In this document: piece after piece, positions 41,035 through 49,351 of the stretch
Layout of the letters: every line of letters starts with the position of its first letter
Position numbering within the stretch: the stretch's first letter is position 1
NCBI RefSeq assembly: GCF_020905345.1
Contig: NZ_JAJJMO010000001.1
Location: 1,984,001-2,048,000, forward strand
Origin: Flavobacterium pisciphilum
GTDB lineage: Bacteria > Bacteroidota > Bacteroidia > Flavobacteriales > Flavobacteriaceae
Length of the DNA stretch: 64,000 nucleotides
Reading direction: 5' to 3'
The notes under the pieces: model-generated
The model's database searches: none
Told to the model about the DNA's origin: nothing
What the model saw: the letters and a program-made list of their open reading frames with translations, nothing else
Program-made: the position numbers and the translations under genes

Positions 41035-41367
41035 ATGAACATTGAAAACACAAAAGCACAGATGCGCAAAGGTGTTCTTGAGTTTTGTATCTTATCTGTA
41101 CTGAAAGAAAAAGATGCTTATACATCGGAAATATTAGACACTTTGAAAAACGCAAAATTACTGGTAGTAGAAGGAACTATTTATCCATTATTAACCAGAT
41201 TGAAAAATGACGGTTTACTTAATTATCGCTGGGAAGAATCAACTTCAGGACCACCACGAAAATATTATGGATTAACCGAAATAGGTCAAACATTTTTAAA
41301 CGAACTAAATGGCACCTGGAATGAACTTTCGGATGCTGTCACACTAATCACCAATCAAAAACAATAG
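41035..41367 (+). CDS. PadR family transcriptional regulator
   Basis: A 110-residue winged-helix regulator. QMRKGVLEFCILSVLKEKDAY is the PadR N-terminus. EGTIYPLLTRLKNDGLLNYRW is the recognition helix and wing, with GPPRKYYGLTEIG as the conserved strand. The C-terminal helix is short, the PadR subfamily 2 pattern. It is followed after two bases by the PspC gene and probably represses that operon. Confidence 0.94.
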   Translation: MNIENTKAQMRKGVLEFCILSVLKEKDAYTSEILDTLKNAKLLVVEGTIYPLLTRLKNDGLLNYRWEESTSGPPRKYYGLTEIGQTFLNELNGTWNELSDAVTLITNQKQ

Positions 41368-41369
41368 TC

Positions 41370-43100
41370 ATGAACAAAACTGTAAATATTAACTTAGGAG
41401 GCATGTTCTTTCATATAGATGAAGATGCATACTTGAAACTGACGCGCTATTTTGACGCAATAAAACGTTCTTTGGGTAACTCTTCTGGTAAAGATGAAAT
41501 CATTAAAGACATTGAAATGCGTGTTTCGGAATTATTAACCGAAAAACAAAAAAGTGAAAAACACGTTGTGGGAATAAAAGATGTGGATGAGGTTATTGCA
41601 GTAATGGGGCAACCTGAAGACTACATTCTAGAAGAAGAAGCTAATTCATCTAATCAATCATTTAGCGACTCTGGAACTAGAAGAACCAAAAAATTATACC
41701 GTGATAAAGAAAAAGGTATGATTGGTGGTGTAGCAACTGGTTTGGGACATTATTTTGGAATTGACCCAGTTTGGTTAAAAATCATGTTCTTGATATTTGT
41801 TTTTGCTGGATTTGGAACTGGAATCATCGCTTATCTTGTTTTATGGATTGTAACTCCCGAAGCTGTAACAACTTCGGAAAAACTAGAAATGACTGGTGAG
41901 CCTGTTACGATTTCTAATATCGAAAAAAAGGTACGTGAAGAGATTGAATCTTTTTCAGAAAAATTTAAAAATGCCGATTATGACAAAATGGGAAACCAAG
42001 TAAAGTCGGGTGCTGAAAGAATAGGAAGCGGATTTAGTGACTTTATCATGACTATTTTTAAAATCTTTGCTAAGTTTTTAGGAATTATTTTAATCATCTC
42101 TGGAATAACTGTATTGATATTTTTGCTAATCGGAGTTTTTACTCTAGGCACGAATCTTTTTGTTGAATTTCCTTGGCAAAACTTTGTAGATGCCGGAAAC
42201 TTTACTGACTACCCTATCTGGATGTTTGGCTTATTGATGTTCTTTGCTGTTGGAATTCCGTTTTTCTTTATGACCCTTTTAGGTTTTAAATTATTGGCTC
42301 CAAACATGAAATCTATAGGTAATATTGCAAAATACACTCTGCTTGCTATTTGGATTATTGCAATGGCATTAGCAATAAGTGTTGGAATTAAACAAGCTAC
42401 TGAGGTTTCGTATGAAAACAAAACAGTACAAAAACAACCTATAGACATTAAAACGACTGATACGCTTTTTGTAAAGTTTAAATACAATGATTATTACTCT
42501 AAAGATCTTAATCACCGTAATGAATTTGAATTTGTACAAGACTCTGCAAACAACCAATTGATATATTCTACCAATATAAGTTTACATGTATTACATACTG
42601 ATTCAAAAACAGCATACATTCAAATTGAAAAAAATGCTAGAGGAAAATCTTTTATGGATGCGAAACAAAGAGCTGAGAAAATAAACTATAAATACGAAAT
42701 AAAAGGAAATCAATTAATACTTGACAATTATCTTTTAACTGATGTTAAAAACAAATACAGAGATCAAGAAGTAAAAGTATATTTATACTTACCTGAAGGT
42801 CAAATATTAAAACCAGATGCTTCAGTAGAAGATTATGATGATTCTGATGATAATTTCTTTAATTTGCATTTTAGTTCTGATGATTACGTCTATAAAGTAG
42901 GAAGTTCTAAAGTTAAATGTTTGAACTGCCCAATATCTGAAAATGATTTTGATGATGTTGAATCAGATCAAGATACCAATATAGACGATACTATAAATGA
43001 AGTTTCGGTTAAAATAAATGGAAAAGAAGTTCTGAACGGGAAAAAAACCTCAGGGCACTTGACTACAGATAAAAACGGAGTTATAATTAAAATTAACTAG
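41370..43100 (+). CDS. PspC domain-containing membrane protein
   Basis: A 576-residue envelope protein. The N-terminal region (1-90, NINLGGMFFHIDEDAY ... EVIAVMGQPEDYI) is a cytoplasmic domain common in this group. A PspC domain at about 110-170 (KLYRDKEKGMIGGVATGLGHYFGIDPVWLKIMF) contains a membrane helix. Further helices are at about 230-255, 275-300 and 315-335. The C-terminal 230 residues form a periplasmic, beta-rich domain, Asp-rich near 485-500. PspC relates to the phage-shock response to membrane stress. The gene is embedded between PadR and two GIN genes. Confidence 0.9.
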   Translation: MNKTVNINLGGMFFHIDEDAYLKLTRYFDAIKRSLGNSSGKDEIIKDIEMRVSELLTEKQKSEKHVVGIKDVDEVIAVMGQPEDYILEEEANSSNQSFSDSGTRRTKKLYRDKEKGMIGGVATGLGHYFGIDPVWLKIMFLIFVFAGFGTGIIAYLVLWIVTPEAVTTSEKLEMTGEPVTISNIEKKVREEIESFSEKFKNADYDKMGNQVKSGAERIGSGFSDFIMTIFKIFAKFLGIILIISGITVLIFLLIGVFTLGTNLFVEFPWQNFVDAGNFTDYPIWMFGLLMFFAVGIPFFFMTLLGFKLLAPNMKSIGNIAKYTLLAIWIIAMALAISVGIKQATEVSYENKTVQKQPIDIKTTDTLFVKFKYNDYYSKDLNHRNEFEFVQDSANNQLIYSTNISLHVLHTDSKTAYIQIEKNARGKSFMDAKQRAEKINYKYEIKGNQLILDNYLLTDVKNKYRDQEVKVYLYLPEGQILKPDASVEDYDDSDDNFFNLHFSSDDYVYKVGSSKVKCLNCPISENDFDDVESDQDTNIDDTINEVSVKINGKEVLNGKKTSGHLTTDKNGVIIKIN

Positions 43101-43102
43101 TC

Positions 43103-43843
43103 ATGATCAAGATTATTATTTGTGTTACCAAGTTTATAGTTGTTGCTTTAACAGCTTTATTATTTGCTTCTTGCAACTTTTCGAATAATTTCAAATCGAT
43201 AGAAGGAAGCGGAAACGTGATTACTGAAAAAAGAAATGTTCAGGGAAGTTTTGAAAATGTAACCGTTAGCAATGCTATCGATCTAGTAATCGAACAATCA
43301 GACAAAGCAGAAATTACTGTAGAAGCTGACGATAATTTGATAAACAAAATAACTACTAAGATTGAAGGAAATACTTTGGTTATTAAATGTGACTACACCT
43401 CTTTTAGAAATATAAAATCTAAAAAGGTTATTGTAAAAATGCCAGTAATTAATAACATAAAAGCTTCAAGTGCATCAACTGTAAGAAGTGCAAGTGTTTT
43501 AAGAGGTGAAGACATTAGCTTAGATGCATCAAGCGCAGCTGAGATGAATGTAAATATAGAATCAGATGCTGTAACTTGCGAAACAAGTAGCGCTAGTAAT
43601 ATAATTATTGAAGGAAAAGCACTAAAATTAAATGCATCTGCTTCTAGCGGAAGTGATATCGATGCCAAAAGAATGTTGGCAAATGAGATTGACGCACAAG
43701 TTTCAAGCGGAGCTTCAATACATGTACATCCTATCGTAAGTTTAAAAGCAGAAGCTAGTAGCGGAGGAAATATCTATTACAACTCAGTACCAAAATCTAT
43801 CGATAAAAAATCGAGTTCAGGAGGAAGTATTAATCAGGAGTAA
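43103..43843 (+). CDS. GIN-domain (DUF2807) lipoprotein
   Basis: A 246-residue lipoprotein. The hydrophobic N-terminus ends LLFASC, with lipidated Cys around residue 24. It carries the head GIN domain (DUF2807), a beta-helix: NVTVSNAIDLVIEQSDKAEITVEADDNLI then VIVKMPVINNIKASSAST and repeated Ser/Ala-rich rungs. Likely outer-membrane or periplasmic, part of the PadR-PspC unit (two bases after PspC). Role unknown, perhaps envelope sensing. Confidence 0.9.
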   Translation: MIKIIICVTKFIVVALTALLFASCNFSNNFKSIEGSGNVITEKRNVQGSFENVTVSNAIDLVIEQSDKAEITVEADDNLINKITTKIEGNTLVIKCDYTSFRNIKSKKVIVKMPVINNIKASSASTVRSASVLRGEDISLDASSAAEMNVNIESDAVTCETSSASNIIIEGKALKLNASASSGSDIDAKRMLANEIDAQVSSGASIHVHPIVSLKAEASSGGNIYYNSVPKSIDKKSSSGGSINQE

Positions 43844-43870
43844 TCCTAAATAGTCCTTAAAATTACATTA

Positions 43871-43900
43871 ATCATCCACCGAAAGTGGATGATTTTTTTA
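43871..43900 (+). terminator. Terminator after the first GIN gene
   Basis: Stem ATCATCCAC-cgaaa-GTGGATGAT (43871-43893) followed by T6. It is immediately followed by a TATATTTG -7 box. Confidence 0.88.
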
Positions 43901-43906
43901 TATTTG
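43899..43906 (+). promoter_or_regulatory. -7 box for the second GIN gene
   Basis: TATATTTG directly downstream of the terminator and 16 bases before the ATG at 43923. No standard TTG box. Confidence 0.5.
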
Positions 43907-43922
43907 TAAAAAACTAAATTTA

Positions 43923-44756
43923 ATGAAAAAATACACGCTAGTGCTTCTACTTTTAGTTGCCTCAATGACAACTTTCGCACAAAAAAAGGAAAAGATAAAA
44001 GGATCCAAAACGGTAACCATCGCATCCAAAGAAATAGGTGAATTCAGTAGTCTTGAAGTTAATGACAATCTTGAAGTTTACTTGGAACGTGGAGAGAAAA
44101 ATGAAATAAAAATCGAAGCCGACGATAATCTTCATGAGATTATTGGAATGGATTTAAACGGGAACGCACTTCGTATTTATACATCCAAAGACGCAAGCAT
44201 CTTTAAAAAACTAATTGTAAGAGTAACTTACACTAAGGATTTAACTAAAGTTATTGCAAAAAATACTACTGTAGTAAACGCTATTCAAGAACTGCAACTT
44301 GATGATATCACTTTTAATTCTGTAGATTATTCAAAATTATTTTTGAATGTAAACGCTAAGAAATTTGCTTTGATAGCTGATGATAAATCAAAAACTGAAT
44401 TGAATTTAAAATCCGAAAATGGAAGTGTACAATTAAGCAAAAATGCAGGTCTAAAAGCATTGGTTGTTGCAACAGATTTTAAATGTGATTTGTATCAAAA
44501 ATCAAATGCAGCTATTGAAGGTTCTGCTACAAATGGAACTTTTAGACTAGATAACAACTCTACTTTTACAGGAAACAAATTCACAGTAAAGAATGCTAAT
44601 CTTACTGCCGAAAGCTATTCTACTTGTAGCTTACTTGCTGAAACTACAATTACTATTGCTGCTGGTGACAAAGCCGAAGTACAACTTTTAGGTACACCAA
44701 AAATTGATCTTACCCGTTTTACTGGAGAAGCAAAATTGATTAAAAGATCGAAATAA
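43923..44756 (+). CDS. Second GIN-domain (DUF2807) exported protein
   Basis: A 277-residue protein with a signal peptide (1-19, ending TTFAQ) and a DUF2807-type beta-helix. FSSLEVNDNLEVYLERGEKNEIKIEADDNLHEII aligns with the neighbouring GIN lipoprotein. It lacks the lipobox, so it is periplasmic or outer-membrane associated. It sits after a terminator and a separate -7 box, so it can be expressed apart from PadR-PspC-GIN. A tandem repeat patch lies between its stop and the trxB terminator. Confidence 0.87.
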   Translation: MKKYTLVLLLLVASMTTFAQKKEKIKGSKTVTIASKEIGEFSSLEVNDNLEVYLERGEKNEIKIEADDNLHEIIGMDLNGNALRIYTSKDASIFKKLIVRVTYTKDLTKVIAKNTTVVNAIQELQLDDITFNSVDYSKLFLNVNAKKFALIADDKSKTELNLKSENGSVQLSKNAGLKALVVATDFKCDLYQKSNAAIEGSATNGTFRLDNNSTFTGNKFTVKNANLTAESYSTCSLLAETTITIAAGDKAEVQLLGTPKIDLTRFTGEAKLIKRSK

Positions 44757-44763
44757 AAAAATT

Positions 44764-44957
44764 ACCGCAGGGTTCGCAAAGGTTTTACTGAAAACTGTTA
44801 CTAAAAACTGAGTACTAACCGCAAGGTTCGCAAAGGTTTTACTGGAAACTGTTACTGAAAACTGAGTATTAACCGCAAGGTACGCAAAAGTTTTTTTACT
44901 GGAAACTGTTACTGAAAACTGGGTATTAACCGCAAGGTTCGCAAAGGTTTTACTGAA
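44764..44957. repeat. Tandem repeat, about 3.5 copies of 54-57 bases
   Basis: Copies start at 44764, 44818, 44872 and 44929 (partial). Each begins ACCGCAAGGTTCGCAAAGGT, then contains TTTTACTG and AAACTGTTACTGAAAACTG. The third copy has a three-base insertion. It lies between the second GIN gene and the trxB terminator. Confidence 0.88.
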
Positions 44958-44970
44958 AAATATTTAAAAC

Positions 44971-45004
44971 AAAAAAGTCCCTTTCAAACGAAAGGGACTT
45001 TTTA
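44971..45004. terminator. Bidirectional terminator between GIN and trxB
   Basis: 11-bp stem (44975-44985 with 44990-45000), A-run before and T-run after. Confidence 0.88.
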
Positions 45005-45044
45005 TTTATATCAAAAGTAACAAGGAGAACTTGAAACTTTATGT

Positions 45045-45992
45045 TTAGTCTTTTGAAGCCAAATATCTTTCAGCATCCAAAGCAGCCATACATCCTGTAC
45101 CTGCAGCAGTAATTGCTTGACGGTATACATGATCTGCAGCATCTCCTGCTACAAAAACACCAGCTACATTAGTATTTGATGTTCCTGGAGTATTGATTAT
45201 ATATCCTGTTTCATCAAGTGTTAAATAGTCTTTAAAGATATCTGTATTTGGTTTGTGACCAATTGCAACGAAGAATCCTGTTGCTGGAATATCAAAAATT
45301 TCACCTGTAGTTTTGTTTTTAGCTTTTACAGCAGTAACTACTTGTTCGTCTCCAATTACTTCTACAGTATCGTGGTTCATTAAGATCTCGATATTTTCGG
45401 TTTTACGAACACGATCTTCCATAATTTTTGAAGCTCTAAATTTCTCACTTCTTACTAACATCGTTACTTTTTTACAAAGTTTAGATAAGTAATGTGCTTC
45501 TTCACAAGCTGAATCCCCTGCTCCAACGATTACAACTTCTTGGTTTCTATAAAAGAATCCGTCGCAAACAGCACAAGCAGAAACTCCACCTCCCATTTTT
45601 AAATAATGTTGCTCTGAAGGCAATCCAAGATATTTAGCAGATGCTCCAGTAGAAATAATTACTGTTTCGCAATGTAATTCGATAGTATCATTAATCCATA
45701 CTTTATGTATATCTCCAGAAAAATCAACTTTGGTAGCCCATCCATCACGGATATCAGCTCCAAAACGTTCTGCTTGCTTTTGTAATTGTATCATCATTTC
45801 TGGACCTGTAACTCCATCAACGTATCCTGGGAAGTTTTCAACTTCGTTTGTAGTTGTTAATTGTCCTCCAGGTTGCATTCCTTGATATAAAACTGGATTC
45901 ATATTAGCTCTGGCGGCATATATAGCTGCAGTATAACCTGCAGGTCCAGAACCTATAATTAGGCATTTAATTTTTTCGATTGTGTCTGACAT
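45045..45992 (-). CDS. trxB: Thioredoxin-disulfide reductase
   Basis: A 315-residue NADPH-dependent flavoprotein that reduces thioredoxin. FAD site GSGPAGYTAAIYAARA at 15-30. The redox pair Cys140-AVC-Cys143 lies in SACAVCDGFF. The NADPH site includes VIVGAGDSACEEA near 153-165. The terminal GVFVAGDAADHVYRQAITAAGTGCMAA is conserved. The start at 45992 gives the usual length; the upstream in-frame Met at 46016 is unlikely. Monocistronic. Confidence 0.97.
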   Translation of the reverse strand: MSDTIEKIKCLIIGSGPAGYTAAIYAARANMNPVLYQGMQPGGQLTTTNEVENFPGYVDGVTGPEMMIQLQKQAERFGADIRDGWATKVDFSGDIHKVWINDTIELHCETVIISTGASAKYLGLPSEQHYLKMGGGVSACAVCDGFFYRNQEVVIVGAGDSACEEAHYLSKLCKKVTMLVRSEKFRASKIMEDRVRKTENIEILMNHDTVEVIGDEQVVTAVKAKNKTTGEIFDIPATGFFVAIGHKPNTDIFKDYLTLDETGYIINTPGTSNTNVAGVFVAGDAADHVYRQAITAAGTGCMAALDAERYLASKD

Positions 45993-46102
45993 AATTTTAT
46001 TTTTTCTGAAATACAAATGTATACTTTATTCTAAAAATTAGCGACTTAAATAAATCCTAAATAACTATACCAAAATAAATTTTATTTATTTTACAAAAAC
46101 GC

Positions 46103-46132
46103 TTGGATAAGGAAATAATTTGTCTATCTTTG
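46103..46132 (+). promoter_or_regulatory. tRNA-Pro promoter
   Basis: TTG (46103-46105), 19-base spacer, TATCTTTG (46125-46132), 10 bases before the mature tRNA. Confidence 0.85.
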
Positions 46133-46142
46133 CACCCGCTTT

Positions 46143-46217
46143 CGGGGTGTAGCGTAGCCCGGTTATCGCGCCTGCTTTGGGAGCAGGAGGCCGCAGGTTC
46201 GAATCCTGCCACCCCGA
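46143..46217 (+). tRNA. tRNA-Pro (anticodon TGG)
   Basis: Acceptor CGGGGTG pairs with CACCCCG. Anticodon stem CCTGC/GCAGG holds loop TTTGGGA with anticodon TGG. T arm GCAGG-TTCGAAT-CCTGC is perfect. The CCA end is not encoded, unlike the tRNA-Met in this window. Confidence 0.95.
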
Positions 46218-46244
46218 CAAAAGTCTTTTTATAGACAGAATGTC

Positions 46245-46281
46245 AAATCCCCTTAAATCATAAGATTTAAGGGGATTTTTT
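46245..46281 (+). terminator. tRNA-Pro terminator
   Basis: 15-bp stem (46245-46259 with 46264-46278) followed by Ts. Confidence 0.9.
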
Positions 46282-46397
46282 TATTTAACCCAAATTGTAA
46301 CAAATAAAATGGAACCCATTCGACTACCCATTTTGTTTTCATAAAAATTAAGGACACCATCTACTTTAAAAAAAGAATCCTTTAATGTATTAAACAA

Positions 46398-46436
46398 AAG
46401 TTCAGAAAAACAGTTGTTAATGCCTTTCTGAACTTA
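46398..46436 (-). terminator. Terminator of the giant-adhesin operon
   Basis: AAGTTCAGAAA-type arms (46398-46408 with 46425-46435) with a 16-base loop. On the reverse strand it lies just after the OmpA gene, followed by a T-rich stretch. Confidence 0.7.
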
Positions 46437-46454
46437 TTCTAAAATAAACTGAGC

Positions 46455-48389
46455 TTACATATTCAAAATAATAAACTCACTGCGTCTGTTTAACTGATGC
46501 TCTTCTTCTGAACAATCCACTCCATCTGCACAACCATTTACCAATTGTGTTTCACCATATCCTTTTCCTGAAAGTCTTTCTTTTGCAATTCCATTTTTGA
46601 CAAGCCAAGCAATTGTTGATTTTGCTCTTGCATTTGACAATCTATCATTATATGCATTGGTTTGACGACTATCTGTATGTGATCTTACATCTACTCTCAT
46701 CGTTGGATACTCTTTCATGATTTCAACAATTTTTGCCAAATCAGCCTGTGCATCTTTACGAATATTGAACTTATCAAGATCAAAATAAATCATCTTAATA
46801 TTGAGTGTTTTTGCCAAATCTGTTCCGACCTTAATTTCTTTAATTTTCTTAGTGATAGCCAAAGGAACATCCTTCTTAGCACCTGATTCAGGAATTACAA
46901 CACTTTGCTCATTTGTATCATAATCCGTTTTCTCTGCTCTAACATAATATTTCTGACCACAATTAGCCATAAATTTATAAGCAGCCTTATCATCAGCAGT
47001 CATTTTAGAAATCAAATTAAACTTTTCATCAAATAGAGAAACTAAAGATCCCGGCAAAATATTTCCTGTTTCCTTGTCAGTTACAATACCTGTAAGTTCA
47101 CTTGTACAATCCAAAGCCAAAGGTTTATCCTCAATGAAACTATAAATATCATCTCTTCCTTTACCACCTGTTCTATTAGAAGAGAAATACCCTTTTCTTG
47201 TTGCATTATCAATTATAAAAGCAAAGTCATCCATCGGTCCATTAAGAGGTGCTCCTAAATTTACAATTTTGCCAATCGTGCCATCAGGTTTAATTTTAGT
47301 TACAAAAACATCTAACCCTCCTAATCCCTGATGTCCATCAGAAGCAAAATACAATTCGTTGTCTTTAGTAATAAAAGGAAATGTTTCTCTAGCTTCTGTA
47401 TTAATACCCCCTGAAAGATTCTCTGGTTCACTATATTGATTATCTCCTAAGATACTTACTCTAAAAATATCCGATTGCCCTTTTGTACCAGGCATGTTCG
47501 AAGCAAAATATAAAGTCTTTTCATCAGGACTTAAAGCTGGATGGGCAACACTATAAGAATCATTATTAAATGGTAATTCCACAACATCTTCCCATTTTCC
47601 ATCTTGTAAAATTGCCTTATAAAGTTTCAGATTAATTACTTGTTTTTCATCCTTTCCAACTTTCCCATCAGTAAAGTTATTTCTTGTAAAATATACCGTT
47701 TTCAAATCTTTAGTAAATACTGGAGTATCTTCATGGAATTTTGAATTAATCACTTTTGAAAAACGTTTCGGATTAGCTAAATCATTATCATCTGTTCTGT
47801 TTGAAATGTAAAAATTAGTAAAAGATTGATTCGTCCATTTGGTCTGTATCTTTGCAAACCCAGTGGAATCACGCGAAGTAGAAAACACTACTTTGTCCCC
47901 AAAAAAAGCAGTCCCATAATCCGATTGCGAGGTGTTTATCCCTGTTGTTTTAATCTGATATCTACCAGAATTTGCATCTATAACTTTCTTATAGTCTCTC
48001 TGCTGATTATACAAATTCCCACGAATATCACTAACAGAAAGTTTATGAAACGCATCCAAAATCTGATCTGATTTCTTATAATCCTCTATAGCTTTTAATG
48101 TTTGTGAATAACGATAATAATATTCGTTCTCAACTGGTTCATTAAAATTAAATAGTTCCGTATACCATTTATTAGCTTCCTTTAAATTGGCATTAAAATA
48201 GTACGAATCTCCCAGTTTCTGAAATAATTCTTTTGACTTATATCCTTTATTAGCCACTTTAAGATAAGTTTGAGTTGCATCAACATAGGCTAAATCATTA
48301 TATTGGGTTTCCCCTTTTGCCATTTTTGCTTCTTGTGCCTGCATATGCAATCCAAAGGACAAAGCACATATCAAATAAATTTTTTTCAT
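46455..48389 (-). CDS. PorE-like OmpA family protein (TPR, propeller, CRD, OmpA)
   Basis: A 644-residue envelope protein with Sec signal peptide (1-18, ending HMQAQ). Domains are in the order known for T9SS PorE: TPR-like helices (about 30-140), a PD40/WD40-like beta-propeller (about 155-415, with DTPVFTKDLKTVYFTR, HPALSPDEKTLYFAS, ETFPFITKDNELYFAS, FIIDNATRKGYFSS), a carboxypeptidase-regulatory-like domain (about 428-510) and an OmpA C-terminal domain (530-644, IYFDLDKFNIRKDA ... HTDSRQTNAYNDRLSNARA ... NRRSEFIIL) that binds peptidoglycan. No lipobox Cys, unlike PorE. Last gene of the operon with the giant protein and PorP. Likely anchors that system to the cell wall. Confidence 0.9.
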   Translation of the reverse strand: MKKIYLICALSFGLHMQAQEAKMAKGETQYNDLAYVDATQTYLKVANKGYKSKELFQKLGDSYYFNANLKEANKWYTELFNFNEPVENEYYYRYSQTLKAIEDYKKSDQILDAFHKLSVSDIRGNLYNQQRDYKKVIDANSGRYQIKTTGINTSQSDYGTAFFGDKVVFSTSRDSTGFAKIQTKWTNQSFTNFYISNRTDDNDLANPKRFSKVINSKFHEDTPVFTKDLKTVYFTRNNFTDGKVGKDEKQVINLKLYKAILQDGKWEDVVELPFNNDSYSVAHPALSPDEKTLYFASNMPGTKGQSDIFRVSILGDNQYSEPENLSGGINTEARETFPFITKDNELYFASDGHQGLGGLDVFVTKIKPDGTIGKIVNLGAPLNGPMDDFAFIIDNATRKGYFSSNRTGGKGRDDIYSFIEDKPLALDCTSELTGIVTDKETGNILPGSLVSLFDEKFNLISKMTADDKAAYKFMANCGQKYYVRAEKTDYDTNEQSVVIPESGAKKDVPLAITKKIKEIKVGTDLAKTLNIKMIYFDLDKFNIRKDAQADLAKIVEIMKEYPTMRVDVRSHTDSRQTNAYNDRLSNARAKSTIAWLVKNGIAKERLSGKGYGETQLVNGCADGVDCSEEEHQLNRRSEFIILNM

Positions 48390-48400
48390 ACTGATTATTT

Positions 48401-49318
48401 TTAGAAGAATCTAGGAGAGACTACTTTATCATATTTTTTAAACAATTCATAACGAAGGAAAACTTCATGCGACCCAGAGTTAAAATTCCCTAAACGCGTT
48501 GTTTCTTTATCATAAGCATAACCGATCATCAATGAATTAGATATTTGAAAACCTGCCATTGCACTAACAGCAGCGCTCCATCTGTATGCTGCACCAAGGG
48601 TCAGCTTGTCGAAGAATAAAAAATTAGCCGAAAGATCTACCTGCAGAGGAGCCCCTTTGACTACCTTACTTAAAATAGACGGTTTGAATTTAGTATCTCC
48701 TCCCAAATCAAAAACATGTCCTGCCATCACATAGTAGTGCATGCGTTCACTGGCAACATATTGAATGTCATTATCATAATAGTTATTCTCCAAAAAGTAC
48801 GGTACTGAAACCCCTACATAGGTTTTATCCGAATACAAAAAAACACCTGCTCCTATATTACCTGAAAACCTGTTGTCAATATCTTTACGATTGAGATTAT
48901 CATTAGGGTTGAATAATTTTACCTTGTTAAAATCAACATTAAACATATCAGCAGTTCCCTTAACCCCGAAAGCCAATTTAAAGCTTTCAGAGGTTGGAAC
49001 ATAGTAACTTAAGTCAAGTGAGATAATATTATTGTCTGAAGGTCCCAATCTGTCATTGACAAAACTCACTCCTAAGCCTAGTTTTTTTGAAGCACTTAGC
49101 GGTGTATGAATTGCTGCTGTATTGGTAACAGGAGCTCCATCTAATCCTACCCATTGTGTCCTATGCATTATCAAGGCGCTCAAACAACCTCTTGAACCAG
49201 CATAGGCAGGATTAATGTTTGCCGTATTATACATATATTGAGTGTACTGCGCGTCTTGTTGGGCGTTGACAACAAATCCATTGAGTACTAATCCTAATAT
49301 AATTAATTTTAATTTCAT
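48401..49318 (-). CDS. PorP/SprF family T9SS membrane protein
   Basis: A 305-residue outer-membrane protein of the PorP/SprF family. The start at 49318 begins the signal peptide (MKLKLIILGLVLNGFVVNAQ); Met at 49324 and 49351 are in frame. QDAQYTQYMYNTANINPAYAGSRG is the diagnostic N-terminus and KLGLGVSFVNDRLGPSDNN follows. The rest is a barrel-type pattern ending VFLRYELFKKYDKVVSPRFF. In F. johnsoniae SprF is needed for secretion or attachment of SprB; genes of this family usually sit next to their type B substrate, exactly as here. Confidence 0.94.
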   Translation of the reverse strand: MKLKLIILGLVLNGFVVNAQQDAQYTQYMYNTANINPAYAGSRGCLSALIMHRTQWVGLDGAPVTNTAAIHTPLSASKKLGLGVSFVNDRLGPSDNNIISLDLSYYVPTSESFKLAFGVKGTADMFNVDFNKVKLFNPNDNLNRKDIDNRFSGNIGAGVFLYSDKTYVGVSVPYFLENNYYDNDIQYVASERMHYYVMAGHVFDLGGDTKFKPSILSKVVKGAPLQVDLSANFLFFDKLTLGAAYRWSAAVSAMAGFQISNSLMIGYAYDKETTRLGNFNSGSHEVFLRYELFKKYDKVVSPRFF

Positions 49319-49351
49319 AATCATTTTTTTAAAATTGTATAGACCTAACAT

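Noticed and set aside
44764..44957. Possible CRISPR-like array
   Set aside because: The units are contiguous 54-57-base repeats without unique spacers, and no cas gene is present.
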